Below are positions 46,003 to 57,200 of a stretch of 64,000 bases of DNA, piece after piece; the stretch's first letter is position 1; each line of letters opens with the position of its first letter. Made by a program: the position numbers and the translations under genes. The DNA lies in assembly GCF_009905375.1 (NCBI RefSeq), contig NW_027418124.1, forward strand, positions 59,963 through 123,962, in the 5' to 3' direction. Source of the stretch: Apium graveolens (Eukaryota; Streptophyta; Magnoliopsida; Apiales; Apiaceae). The notes beneath the pieces were generated by a model. It did not search any database, was not told the DNA's origin, and worked only from the letters and a program-made list of their open reading frames with translations.

Positions 46003-48025
46003 TGTGACGCCCTCCATACCCGAGTCAGAATTTTGGGGTTCACAACACACACACACCTAATTTATAAATCTGTTTATGAAAATAATATATACATTGACTG
46101 TACTTACCATAACCACGGATCCCAACAGGTTAAAGTATGCCCACAAGCCACAACCTTATTTATATTACAATATACCAAATCCCAATTTATTTATCTTACA
46201 TCTGAAAATAAAATAGTCTTACAAAATTTCAATTTAAACTAAGACAAACATACTCTGCTAGCTTATTCCATTTTAACCTGGAAACCTAGATCACACACTT
46301 GTCCGAGGATCCTCGCTAACACCAGTTTCCTTTTTAACTCGAAAAGAACATAAACAGATTTGCAGGAGTGAGCTAACAAGCTCAGCAAGTCACAGTAACA
46401 ATACTGAGATTAAACAATGCTCAATTGAAATGATATAGGGAAACGAGTTTCTTGATAAACAATAATTAGAATTAGAAATTCACTTTTATTTTAAAAATGA
46501 AGGTTAGGCGGCTGATCAGTCAAACACTAAACTCGAGCAAGACACAAAGCTCTGCTCTATATACTAGATCTAAGGCACACATTGGCCTAATATGACCACG
46601 AATCTGGTCCGATCACGAATCTGGTCCAAATATAAAATAATCCAATTATATAATACCAATATGATAAACAATGTAAATCAATTAGCAGAATTATAAACAA
46701 CATTTATCTCAAAGCGTAGGCTGATTCATAACACCATGAAGGTATAACAATATGTAAATCAGGGTTGGCTTCAAGCTTGGGAAAGAATCAGATAGTAGAA
46801 GAACAAAGGTTTAACAGTTCAAGGATTAGTCTTCTGATGTGCAAGGTATAAAGGTTGGTATGTTAAGCAATTCCGGTTTAAATATCTGTGTATGGTGTAC
46901 ATGTATTTGTGGAGTAGTATCGTATATATGTAGTTCGTATCTGGGAATTCCACAATTGATGGTTTACAAAGAATAAGGCTTACAGCTTAAAGTTTAATAA
47001 GAAGAATCAAGGTTTAGGGTTAAGTACTTCAAAGTACTTGCAATATAAAACAGAACTATCCCAATACATATCAAGATGGTTCAAGAAATAATTGTAATAT
47101 AACAAGAATGAACGGAAATACTTGTAATATATCATAAGAAGGTTCGAGAATACTTGCCTTATCTCAATTTGCTTTCACTGTACTTGTACTCGTCTATTGA
47201 TCCTTACTCACTGACCACTTGCTTTCCCTTTATAAGTCTCACTTCCTCTATCACACATCACATTTATTTATTAATACTTATTCTCATCTCATTCTATTCG
47301 TTACAAGCTTCTATCTACCCTTCGTTTTACCCAAATCCGACTTACGGATTGAAAGTTAAGATAAAAATCATCAAATAGTATACACATAAGCCGATTACAC
47401 ATCAATCATATCACATATAACACATATCACGTAAGATATTCGATCAAAATAATTTTTCAAAGAAGATTTGGGGTAAAAATAATTTTTCGGGTTCTTTAAT
47501 ATGAATTTTTGAATATTTTTTGAAAATAAAACGGGTCAACAAATTTTTTTATAATTAAATAAAAATGTTCGAACACCCGAATCTGACTTTAAAATCATTT
47601 AATAATAATTATCGAGCCTTGAAAATAATTTAAAATAATATTTTAAAACTCGAAACTATTTTTCAGAATTTTTAAATCAAAAGAAATAATTAAATCTAAT
47701 TAAATAATCTATTAAAATAAATAAATAGTCAATTAAATAAATTAATCAATTAATATTTAAATTAATTATTTGATTAAATAATTAATTATCAACTAAAATT
47801 AATTAATTAAATAATTTAGATTTATTTTCAAATTAAAAATAATTTTCAGAATTAAAAATAATGAACTTTGGAATTTTAAATAAATAAAATCAATTTTTCT
47901 GAAAATTATTATAAATAAAATATAATTTTGGAAATTTTTTTTGTACATAATAGGTTGATTAATTGTACATAATTGATGTCTTGTAATTCTGCATAAGTGA
48001 TATAGAGTCAAGTGCCAAAATAGCT

Positions 48026-48170
48026 ACCGACAGATAATTAACAAAGCCATCGACGGATGATTAACAAAGCCATCGACGGATGATCAAATGACTATCAACG
48101 GATGTTTAATATAGCAGTCGATGGATGATCAATTAAATCATCAATGGATATTCTGAAAGTCGACGGATGA
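48026..48170. repeat. SIRE-2 5' LTR array of TCGACGGAT motifs (seven)
   Basis: Mostly TCGACGGATGA, with one TCAACGGAT and several one-base variants (CCGACAGAT, TCGATGGAT, TCAATGGAT). Confidence 0.85.
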
Positions 48171-48338
48171 TCATATGAAGAATTCAAACAGCAGTTGAAC
48201 AGTGAAAGCTGACACACAACCGTCGAGATGTATACAAACACACCGTGGAAGCCCATTAACTGGGTAATAGAGGACGAAAAGCAGCAAAGCTTAAGACTGT
48301 TAGATTTTATATTTGTTCAGTCTTTTTGACTTTGTAAT

Positions 48339-48359
48339 CTTGGTATTATATAAACCAAG
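48339..48359 (+). promoter_or_regulatory. SIRE-2 5' LTR TATA box inside a short inverted repeat
   Basis: CTTGGT and ACCAAG flank ATTATATAA, as in SIRE-1 and in the 3' LTR at 59618-59638. Confidence 0.65.
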
Positions 48360-48737
48360 AGAGTAGCAAATAGAAAAATAACTGAGATAGTTGAAAAACA
48401 CAAAAATAGAGAAATCTTTGTAAGCAGAATCTTTAGCATTTCCTGTATTCTCAGTAGTTCCATTTGTAAGCAGCTGTGAGTATTTCTGCACACAGAGTCC
48501 TCTGGATATATTATATATATCTCTGGTGAAATTGTTTAAATCCACCAGAAAGTTTTTAAAGACTCTTGTTTTTAATTACTTATGTTTTGATTCAATTAAG
48601 TTTACATTCCGCATTGTGCTAATCAAAACAAATATATCTATAATCGAGTTGAACATTTTTATTTCAAGAAAAAGGTTCAAGAATTCCATTCAACCCCCCT
48701 TCTGTAATTCTTGCTATATTGTTAAGGGACTAACAAT

Positions 48738-48749
48738 TGGTATCAGAGC
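48738..48749 (+). promoter_or_regulatory. SIRE-2 primer-binding site (tRNA-iMet)
   Basis: TGGTATCAGAGC two bases after the 5' LTR end. Confidence 0.95.
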
Positions 48750-48796
48750 GAGCTCTTAATCTACAAAGAGTTTAAAAATCAAAACAATTCAGCAAG

Positions 48797-51194
48797 ATGA
48801 ACAAGAAAGATGTTGGAGTCAAGATTCCTTTTCTTGATAAAGATAATTACCATCATTGGAAGGTACATATGCATCTTCATATGCTTTCTCAAGATGAGGC
48901 CTATGTGGACTGCATAGAAAGAGGCCCTCATGTTCCAATGAGAGCTGCAACAGGAAACGAGCCATCTGTTCCAAAGTCAATGCATGAATGGTCTGATCCT
49001 GACATTGAACAAGTCAGGAAATATAAAAAGGCCATGAACATTCTGTTCAATGGTGTTGATGCAGATATGATTGATAACATCATCAACTGCAAAACTGCCA
49101 AGGAAGTTTGGGACACAATACAGATAATTTGTGATGGCACTGAGCAAGTAAGAGAAAATAAAATGCAGCTCCTGATTCAGTAATATGAGCACTTTCACAA
49201 TGAAGAAAGTGAGTCACTCACTGACATTTTTAGTAGATTCCAAAAACTACTAAATGCTCTTAAGTTGCATGGAAGAGTCTATCAGACTAAAGACTCCAAT
49301 CTGAAATTTCTCAGATCTCTTCCAAAGGAATGGAAACCAATGACAGTCTCATTGAGAAACTCACAAGATTATAAGGAGTTTACTTTGGAGAGACTGTATG
49401 GCATTCTTAAGACCTATGAGCTTGAGATAGAGCAGGATGAAAGAATAGAGAGAGGAAAAAAGAAAGGAGGATCCATTGCACTAGTTGCTGATCTGGAAAA
49501 GGAGAAGGAAGTGAAGATGGAGGCTGTAGAATCAACTTCAAAGGTCTGTGAGAATAAGGGTAAGGGGCTAGCTGCAGAAAGTGAAGAATCATTGAGCCAA
49601 GATGACATGGAAGACATTGATGAGCACCTAGCATTTCTTTTAAGGAGATTTGCCAAGCTCAAGTTCAAAAAGAACTTTGGAGCAGCCAAGCCAAATAGAA
49701 ACATGGTGGATAAGTCCAAATTCAAATATTTCAAATGTGGCTTGGCAGGGCATTTTGCAAATGATTGTAGAAAGTCAGATTCCAGTAAGAAAAGGTTTGA
49801 GTCTGTGGATTATAAGCAAAAATACTTTGATCTACTCAAACAAAAGGAAAGGGCTTTTATTACACAAGAGAATGACTGGGCAGCAGATGGTTTGGATGAA
49901 GATGAAGATGTCAGCTATGTCAATCTAGCCCTAATGGCCAAGTCTGATGAAACAGACAAGTTCCTAAAGCAATCAGGTAATCACTACAAACCTTGCACAT
50001 TTATCTAAAGCTGAGTGTAATGATGCCATAAATGACATGTCTACAGAATTGTATCATTTGCGTGTTACACTTAAGTCTCTCACTAAAGAAAATGCTAAAA
50101 TCAAAGAAAACAACTTGTTTTTAAGTGAGACGAATAATGTGCTTGAGTCTCAGTTTGTTGAGTTTGAGAAACTAAAAATTGAGTGTAAGATTGCCAAGGA
50201 GGAATTAACTGAGTCCTTGAAAAAGGAATAAATTTTGAAGAAGCAGCTCGAGCGTGAACAAGAGGTGATTAAAGCATGGAAAACATCCAGGGATGTTCAT
50301 GCTCAAATCACCAAAGTTCAAGGAATTGAGTCTTTTTGTGATGAAGCCTGGAAAAAGAATAAAGAGAAACTAGAACCTATTTTGGTAGATGGGTTGCTGA
50401 CAGATGTAGACTCGACGGATGATGAGGACTATCCGTCGGATAACAAAAGGTGTTATCCATCGAATGATAAAAATCCTCATCTGTTGGCTGTAAGCAAACC
50501 CATTAGCAAAGCCATATTAATCAAGCTAAATGATAAGTATGGGTCTGTTTCCAAAAAATTTGTTTCAGGAGAGTCAAGTCAAGCTAAGAAAGGGAAAAAG
50601 GCTAATGTGGGTCACATGACTGTCAAACAGTTAAGTGACAGACTTGAGAAAATAGAGGTAAAAACAAATACTAAAAAGAAAAACAATAGGAATGGTAAAG
50701 TAGGGATTAACAAACACAATAACTACACACCTGATAAATATGCCCCTAGAAAAATCTGTGTCAAGTGTGGTAGTATAAATTATTTATCTGTTAATTACAA
50801 ATCTGCCATGCCTACTCCCATGTCTGTTCAGCCTCAATTTCCTAACATGAATGCCATGCCTCCCATGCCTGTTAATGCTATGCCTACACAGAATATGAAT
50901 GCACAGTTTGCTAATATGCCATTTGCACCTAATCCATATTATGCTGCATACAATATGTCTCAAATGCCATTTAGCATGCCTTACTGGAATAACATGTTTG
51001 CACCAAGCATGCCATTCCCTGTTAGCCATAACATGTATGATAATTCTGTTGCATTTAGTGGTTTCAAAGGTACAACCCAATTGACTAAGGAAGAATCTGA
51101 AATTCCTAAGTCAAATGAGATAAAACCTAAGAAACAGAAGAAGAAAGCTAACAAGGCAGGACCCAAGGAAACTTGGGTACCAAAATCAACTTGA
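48797..51194 (+). pseudogene. gag: SIRE-2 gag, long Sirevirus type, broken
   Basis: The ATG 48 bases after the primer-binding site opens MNKKDVGVKIPFLDKDNYHH, the start of a copia gag. The capsid-like domain holds AKEVWDTIQ and LRSLPKEWKP. A first zinc knuckle (YFKCGLAGHFANDC) has lost its first Cys to Tyr; a coiled-coil region around 50040-50290 follows. A second knuckle (CVKCGSINYLSVNY) has lost both its His and last Cys. A Met/Pro/Asn-rich tail (MPPMPVNAMP) is typical of SIRE gag. Breaks: TAA at 49181, a frameshift near 49980-50010 and TAA at 50229. Gag forms the particle and binds RNA. Three TCGACGGAT-type motifs lie within the coding sequence. Confidence 0.88.
50412..50463. repeat. Motif cluster inside SIRE-2 gag
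   Basis: TCGACGGAT at 50412, ATCCGTCGG at 50431 and ATCCATCGA at 50455. The first two form a hairpin-capable pair. Confidence 0.85.
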
Positions 51195-51765
51195 TATGAT
51201 TTTGATGTGTGCAGGGAAACAGAAAGAATCTTTGGTACTTGGATAGTGGCTGTTCAAGACACATGACTGGTGATTCTACCCTGCTCACAGAGTTTAAGGA
51301 GAGAGCTGACCCAAGTATTACTTTTGGAGATGACAGCAAAGGTTATACTGTGGGATATGGCTTGATTTCAAAGGACAATGTCATCATTGAAGAGGTTGCC
51401 TTAGTGGATGGTCTCAAACACAATCTGTTGAGTATCAGCAAGCTTTGTGACAAAGGCAACTCAGTAACCTTCAACAAAGAAGCCTGTGTTGTGACTAACA
51501 ATCAAAACAACAAAGTGGTTCTCACTGGTGTGAGAAGAGGAAATATGTACCTAGCTGACTTCAACTCAACTAAAGCAGAATCTGTAACTTGTCTTCTCAG
51601 TAAAGCAAGTCAAGATGAAAGTTGGCTATGGCACAAGAAGCTATCCCATTTAAACTTCAAGACCATGAATGAGCTGGTAAAGAAAGAACTAGTAAGAGGC
51701 AATCCTCTAGTGGAGTTTACAAAGGATGGACTGTGTGATGCCTGCCAAAAAGGGAAACAGTGTCT
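51195..51765 (+). pseudogene. pol: SIRE-2 protease and GAG-pre-integrase domain
   Basis: The aspartic protease motif appears as LWYLDSGCSRHMTGD, followed by the domain core (NLLSISKLCD). The GAG-pre-integrase zinc-binding part has the H..H and C..C pattern in LWHKKLSHLNFKT and CDACQKGKQ. Between gag and this frame there are stops and a shift, so the two are not in one open frame. The coding sequence stops matching directly after KGKQ, where the integrase core should begin. Protease would mature Gag-Pol; here the polyprotein cannot be made whole. Confidence 0.88.
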
Positions 51766-52245
51766 AAGGATAATGCAGACAAATCTACCACTAATGAAGC
51801 ACAAAACTCAACATCCGTCGAGTTGCAAAATGCTTCATCCGTCAGAAGGCAATCTGTGTTATCCGTCAGTAGACAACCTGCCTCATCCGTCGGTACTCAA
51901 AATTCACCATCCGTCGGGTTATCAAAAGGAGCAGGAAGTCAAGGAAGATCACCAATAGAAATTACCCCTTTTTTAAATCAAAGATCCACAAACTCAGGGG
52001 GAGTTTCTAGCAATCAAAACTCAATCACACATCAAGACAACATTGAGGTCTCTTCATCTAGAGCTAATCTACCTCAACCAAGGAAATGGACAAAAGATCA
52101 CCCCTTTGAACTGATTATTGGTGATGTTTCTTCTAGAGTTCAAACCAGGAGAGCAACTCAAGAAGAATGTCTATACAACAACTTTCTGTCAAAGGAAGGA
52201 GCAAAGAAGGTAGAAGAAGCCTTGTTAGATCCTGATTGTATTTAG
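51766..52245 (+). pseudogene. pol: SIRE-2 IN-RT linker after an integrase-core deletion
   Basis: The frame from about 51760 reads SKDNADKSTTNEAQ, Ser/Val-rich motif-coded repeats, then WTKDHPFELIIGDVSSRVQT and RRATQEE, which is the conserved lead-in to copia RT. No D,D,E integrase core precedes it. The missing part would be roughly 1 kb by comparison with the usual length of copia pol. Two frames overlap across 51760-51958, showing a shift at the deletion. The linker ends in a TAG before RT. Confidence 0.82.
51813..51917. repeat. Five ATCCGTCRG/A motifs in the IN-RT linker
   Basis: All in reverse orientation (ATCCGTCGA, ATCCGTCAG, ATCCGTCAG, ATCCGTCGG, ATCCGTCGG), spaced 21-27 bases apart. 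They encode repeated Ser-Val pairs in the linker frame (the SSVGTQ-like units). Confidence 0.85.
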
Positions 52246-53732
52246 CTATGCAGCAGGAGCTAAACTAATTTGAAAGGAATAAAGTATGAAAGCTGGTACC
52301 CAAGCCTAAAGGAAAGAATCCAATAGACACCAAATGGGTATTCAGAAACAAGATGGATGAAAATGGCATAGTAGTAAGGAACAAAGCCAGATTGGTTGCT
52401 AAAGGCTATTGCCAGCAAGAAGGAATAGATTTTGATGAAACATTTGCTCCTGTTGCAAGACTTGAAGCCATCAGAATCTTCTTAGCCTATGCAGTCCATG
52501 CCAATTTCAAGGGCTATCAAATGGATGTCAAAATTGCCTTTCTGATTGGAGATTTGGAGGAAGAAATGTATGTTAGTCAACCTCCTGGCTTTGAAGATCC
52601 AAATTTTCCAGAATATGTCTATTATCTACTGAAAGCACTTTATGGACTGAAGCAAACACCTAGAGCCTGGTATGACACTTTATCAAAGTTCCTTTTGGAA
52701 AATCACTTCACAAGAGGTACTGTAGATACAGCTTTATTTTTCAGATATGTTAATGGCTCTAGCATACTTGTTCAAATTTATGTAGATGATATTATTTTTG
52801 GCTCTACAGATGAGAAACTTTGTAAAAAGTTTTCCAAACTGATGCAAAGTAAGTATGGAATGAGTATGATGGGAGAACTAACTTACTTTCTTGGTTTACA
52901 AGTTAAGCAAGTTAGTGATGGAATATTCATTAGTCAAACTAAATATATTTTTGATCTTTTAAAGAAGTTTGATCTAATGGATTGCACATCTGCAAAAATT
53001 CCCATGGCCACTGCAACTAAGCTTGAACTAAACACTACTGAAAAGTCTGTGGATATTTCAAGCTATAGAGGCATGGTTGGCTCACTTCTGTACTTAACAG
53101 CTAGTAGGCCATATATAATGTTTGCTACATGTTTATGTGCTAGATTTCAGGCTGATCCTAGAGAGTCTCACTTGATAGCTATTAAGAGAATTTTCAGATA
53201 TCTCAAGGGAACACCAAAACTTGGCATTTGGTATCCTAGAGATTCTTGTTTTGATCTAACTGGTTATTCAGATGCAAATTATGCAGGTTGCAGAATTGAC
53301 AGAAAAAGCACAACAGGAACTTGTCAATCTCTAGGAAACAAGCTTGTGTCCTGGTTCAGTAAAAAGCAAAATTCAGTTTCTACTTCTACAGCTGAAGCTG
53401 AATATATTGCTGCTGGCAGTTGCTGTGCACATATTTTATGGATAAAAAATCAATTGCTAGACTATGGTTTGCAAGTTGAGAGGATTCCTATTTTCTGTGA
53501 TAACACAAGTGCAATTGCCATCACTGAAAATCCAGTGCAACATTCAAGGACAAAGCACATAGACATCAAGTACCATTTCATAAGGGAACATGTAATGAAT
53601 GGTACTGTAGAGTTACATTTTGTTCCAAGTGAGAAGCAACTTGCAGATATATTTACCAAGCCACTGGATGAATCCACCTTTTCTAGGTTGGTAAGTGAGT
53701 TAGGTTGCTTAATTACTCTTGAATCTATCTGA
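52246..53732 (+). pseudogene. pol: SIRE-2 reverse transcriptase and RNase H, mostly open frame
   Basis: The first 35 codons contain stops and a shift (52255-52290). From about 52290 the frame is open through the whole RT and RNase H to the stop at 53730. RT blocks are [52 protein letters not shown] and the active site [15 protein letters not shown] has Tyr where SIRE-1 has Asp. RNase H acids are in [15 protein letters not shown] and CDNTSAI, and it ends [12 protein letters not shown]. This is the best-preserved enzyme in the window, about 459 codons without a stop. Confidence 0.92.
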
Positions 53733-53816
53733 GTTATTTTGCAAGTTGACAAGTAGCCAGAAATTTAACTGATTTTTAGTCATGAGTGAAATTTTGGCTA
53801 AGTCAAAATTTGCATC

Positions 53817-54020
53817 TCGACGGATGACCATTATCCATCGAGTTGAGTCATCCGTCGAAATACTATGTGCAAATAAAAATCAATTACTTTTCTGGAATCT
53901 TTTAAAACTCGATGGATAACAGTTTATCCTCATCCGTCGAAGTGTCTAAATCTTAACCGTTAATTCCCTGAACATTATCCATCGAGTATACTTACAGTTT
54001 GTAAGTATTACACGACGGAT
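53817..54020. repeat. Seven TCGACGGAT / ATCCGTCGA motifs in the post-pol gap
   Basis: Forward and reverse copies, with TCGATGGAT and ATCCATCGA variants, plus ACGACGGAT at 54012. Confidence 0.85.
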
Positions 54021-54124
54021 AATGGGTGGAATTTTTACAGTTTATTTTTAAACGGCTAATTTAGGCAATTTCTATTGGGTAATTTACTTTTCTTTATTAT
54101 TTTCATCCGTTATTTTTGAGATAG

Positions 54125-54131
54125 TATAAAA
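54125..54131 (+). promoter_or_regulatory. TATA box of putative internal ORF3 promoter, SIRE-2
   Basis: TATAAAA 117 bases before the ORF3 ATG at 54242, matching SIRE-1. Confidence 0.6.
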
Positions 54132-54241
54132 GCTTGTTTCATTCCAATTATTTTCTTTTATCATTCTCAAATTCAACTGCTTTTATTTTATTCTCTCTTA
54201 AGCAAATATCCTCTTTCTCTTCAAGCTTTCATTCTCTAACA

Positions 54242-57200
54242 ATGGCACCTGTAGTAAAGATCATGTCTCAGACTGGGTTCATTTATGAGAAGAACAACTT
54301 CACTGCTTTGGTCAATAAGGGTATTCAGCAATCAGAAGACTATCACAAGATGATGGACTTCGTGAAGAACTGCAAGTTAAGTTATGCCATGCTTGAATCA
54401 CCCACAATTTACTGTAAGTTTTTGAAGAGATGTGGACCACTGCAATCTATAACTCTACTGACAAAACCATCACTCTAACTATCAAAGGTAATGAGTTATG
54501 TATCAATAGTGATGTGATAAAAGCATGTTTCAAAATTCCTGATGATAATGTAACTTCACCACACACTGACACTGATATTATCAATATGCTTAATTCCATG
54601 CATTATGCACTTCCTACTACTAAGCTAAGTGAGATTAGAAGATTAGGTCTTAGGAAGGAATGGAGTTTCATGTGTGATGTTGTGACTAAAGTTTTCTCTG
54701 GAAAAGTCAGTAATTTTGATTCTGTGAACATTTCCATGCTTAACATGCTATACATGCTAGTTACAGATAAATTTTACAATTTCAGTGACCTTGTCTTGTA
54801 TGAGTTAGGTATTAAACTAGGTGAGTTAGCCAAAAGGGGAAAGAATGTATATTATGCTAGATTTTTCATGATATTGGCTAACCATCTTTGTCAAGAGATT
54901 GTACTTGAGAACCCAAATAACAAATTAGCTTGTTGGGTTCAAGAGAGAAGAATCATTGCAGATTTTAACAGAGCCAACCATCATAGGGATGTGCCAATGT
55001 TCTACTTCCCTGTAATGCAGACACCTCAGGTAAGTGAGGTAAGTTCATTCATACCATCAACTATTCCAATCTCCTCAATTTCTTTGAGTTCAGGTGTAGC
55101 TATGGCAACTGTGACAATGACCAAACAGTTGCCTACCAAAGCTGCCAAAACAACTGTAATTTCTAAATCCAAGTCAAAGAAAACCCCCTCTGATATCTCT
55201 CAAAAGGTACCAGTTGAAAATCTACCAAAGCCAAAGAGGGGAGTGTGAAGGAGGGTCAGTTAGGTTAGGGAAGGGGTGAACATCAAAGAAACCCCAAGGA
55301 TAAGGGTGGAAAGTTGAGTGAATCCCAGCCTAGCCACACTGCAGTTTCCCAACAAACTGCAGTGCTTAAAAAGGACAAAAGCTCACTTCTAGCTGCATCC
55401 TCCCAAAAGGATGTGGCTATTGAACAAAGCTCTCAGCCAAGAGCACAGGCCAAAAGGGTTAGGGATACAAGCTCACCCCAAACTTACACAAGAAAGAAGA
55501 AATCCAAAACAGCCGGGGATGCATAGGGCATACACACAGTGCAAACTGGTGCTAAAGACACAGTCCCTGCACTTTCTCAAATTCAGATTGATGTGGCTCC
55601 AATAAATGTGGAGTCACAGCCAAAATCTCTTATAATAGAAGCCTCTGAAACACCATACTCACCAATAAACTCTTTGGAAGTGGATATGATAAACACTTCA
55701 ATTCCTGATTCCCCTTTTTAACTCTGTTGGGGAAGCCAAAATCTAGTGCAAGTGAGCATCATCTTTTAGATGATTTGTTGGCTCACTTTCCAATTCTTTC
55801 AGATACTATTGTGACATCTGTGCCTCAAATAACTTCAATCAACACAGAGTCAACAATAGTTTCTCTTCTCACCTCATTCAATTCTACTCTCTCGATGGAT
55901 ATTGCTCATCTGTCGAGTAGTGATTGTATCCCGACGGATAAGCTTAACAGTAGTTATCCGTCGGATAGCTTTACCACTCACCCGATGGATATCACTTATC
56001 CGTCGAGTGTCTCTGCACAACTTCAAACTTCAATTATCTCTAGTGCAGAAGATTTAGTGGTAATACAGTCACTCTTAGGACCGAGAGAGGAGAGTGCTTT
56101 GAGTGAGAGGCTGGGTTGCTCCCAGGCAAAAGGAGAGGAAAAGAGTGAATCTCAGCAATCCATTTATTCAGGATTGGCAAAAGTGAGTGAGAGGAGTCCC
56201 ACCTTAGTAGGTGAATGTGAGGGTGTGAGGGTGGGGAGCCAGGGTGAGACCCTGATGCAACAAAAGAGAGATTATGAGAGAAAGGCAGGTACAAGAGAAA
56301 TAAGGGTGGATCCATCCATTGCTAGTGAGTCAATGATTGTGGATGATGCTGAAAAGGGAAGACAATTTCAGCAACATTACAAAGCTGAAATTGATAACAT
56401 TTCCTTGGATGCTGACACTTTTACTCATCCCGTATCAGCTTATCAATTGTTGGCTGCTCAGGGCAATGTGGAGGCAGAACATACCTTGAATCTAGTACAC
56501 ACCTCAGAATCTCTTCAAAGAGATAAATCTGCTGTCAATAGGATGCCTTCTCAAGCTGGTGAGCCATCTGAAGAATTTGGAGTAAATTCTAATGATGATG
56601 ACTTTGTTTCTTTGGATGGAAGCATGAACTTAGGGGGAGATGAAGGCCCAAGTTCTGTTTTAAATTTACCTGGATGGGCATGGACAAAGGAATTTACACC
56701 AGGACAATTTGATGCTGTCTTTGGTCAAGCAAGTGGTGGCTATTCAAAAGGCCCTTCAGGAGACTTTAGATGCTGGTACCAAGGCTATTCTTCAAGCTCA
56801 CCTAGACTCTCTACATCTCATGAAGATCCAGCACTTAAGATATAATATGAGTATGGATGAACTAAAAAGAGATATAGCTGACTTGAAGACATACAATTCT
56901 GAGAAGCTGGATTCAGTAATGCCATATGGTACCATGCAAGATCTACTACTGAGATTAAGGAGAGAATCAGATTTGAAAAGAAGCTAGCCAAGCTGGAAAA
57001 CAGAGTTCAAGTTATTGAGAATTCAGTGGCTATCCTTCTTCAAAATCAACAGACTCAGACAAATCTTCTTATGCAACTGGCTAAAGCACAAGGCCTAACT
57101 CCTCAACTTGATGATAACAAAAAGGGGGAGAGAGAATCAAGTAAGGGGGAGAAAGGACCAACTGAGGGGGAGAAACTTCAAGTACAAATCAGCAAAGTAA

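Larger units (their letters stand above)
47949..48735 (+). repeat. SIRE-2 5' LTR, truncated at its start
   Basis: Matches 59244-60011 from AATAGGTTGATTAATTGTAC onward and ends GGGACTAACA. The first part, present in the 3' LTR at 58987-59243, is missing; an AT-rich stretch resembling decayed gypsy-B LTR lies directly to the left. Confidence 0.9.
53733..54241 (+). promoter_or_regulatory. SIRE-2 post-pol gap: motif cluster, TATA box and CT-rich leader before ORF3
   Basis: Non-coding. Seven motifs lie at 53817-54020 in both orientations; an AAACGGCTAATTT block shared with SIRE-1 follows; then TATAAAA at 54125 and a pyrimidine-rich leader ending CTAACAATGGC. The arrangement parallels 6433-6962. 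Confidence 0.6.

Noticed and set aside
48026..48170. Regularly spaced short repeats resembling a CRISPR array
   Set aside because: Repeat words are only 9 bp, spacing is irregular, both orientations occur and they lie in a plant LTR; CRISPR does not apply.
49407..49734. Minus-strand frames of 75 and 106 codons opposite gag
   Set aside because: Shadows of the SIRE-2 gag coding strand; Ser/Phe-rich composition is the complement of Lys/Glu-rich codons.
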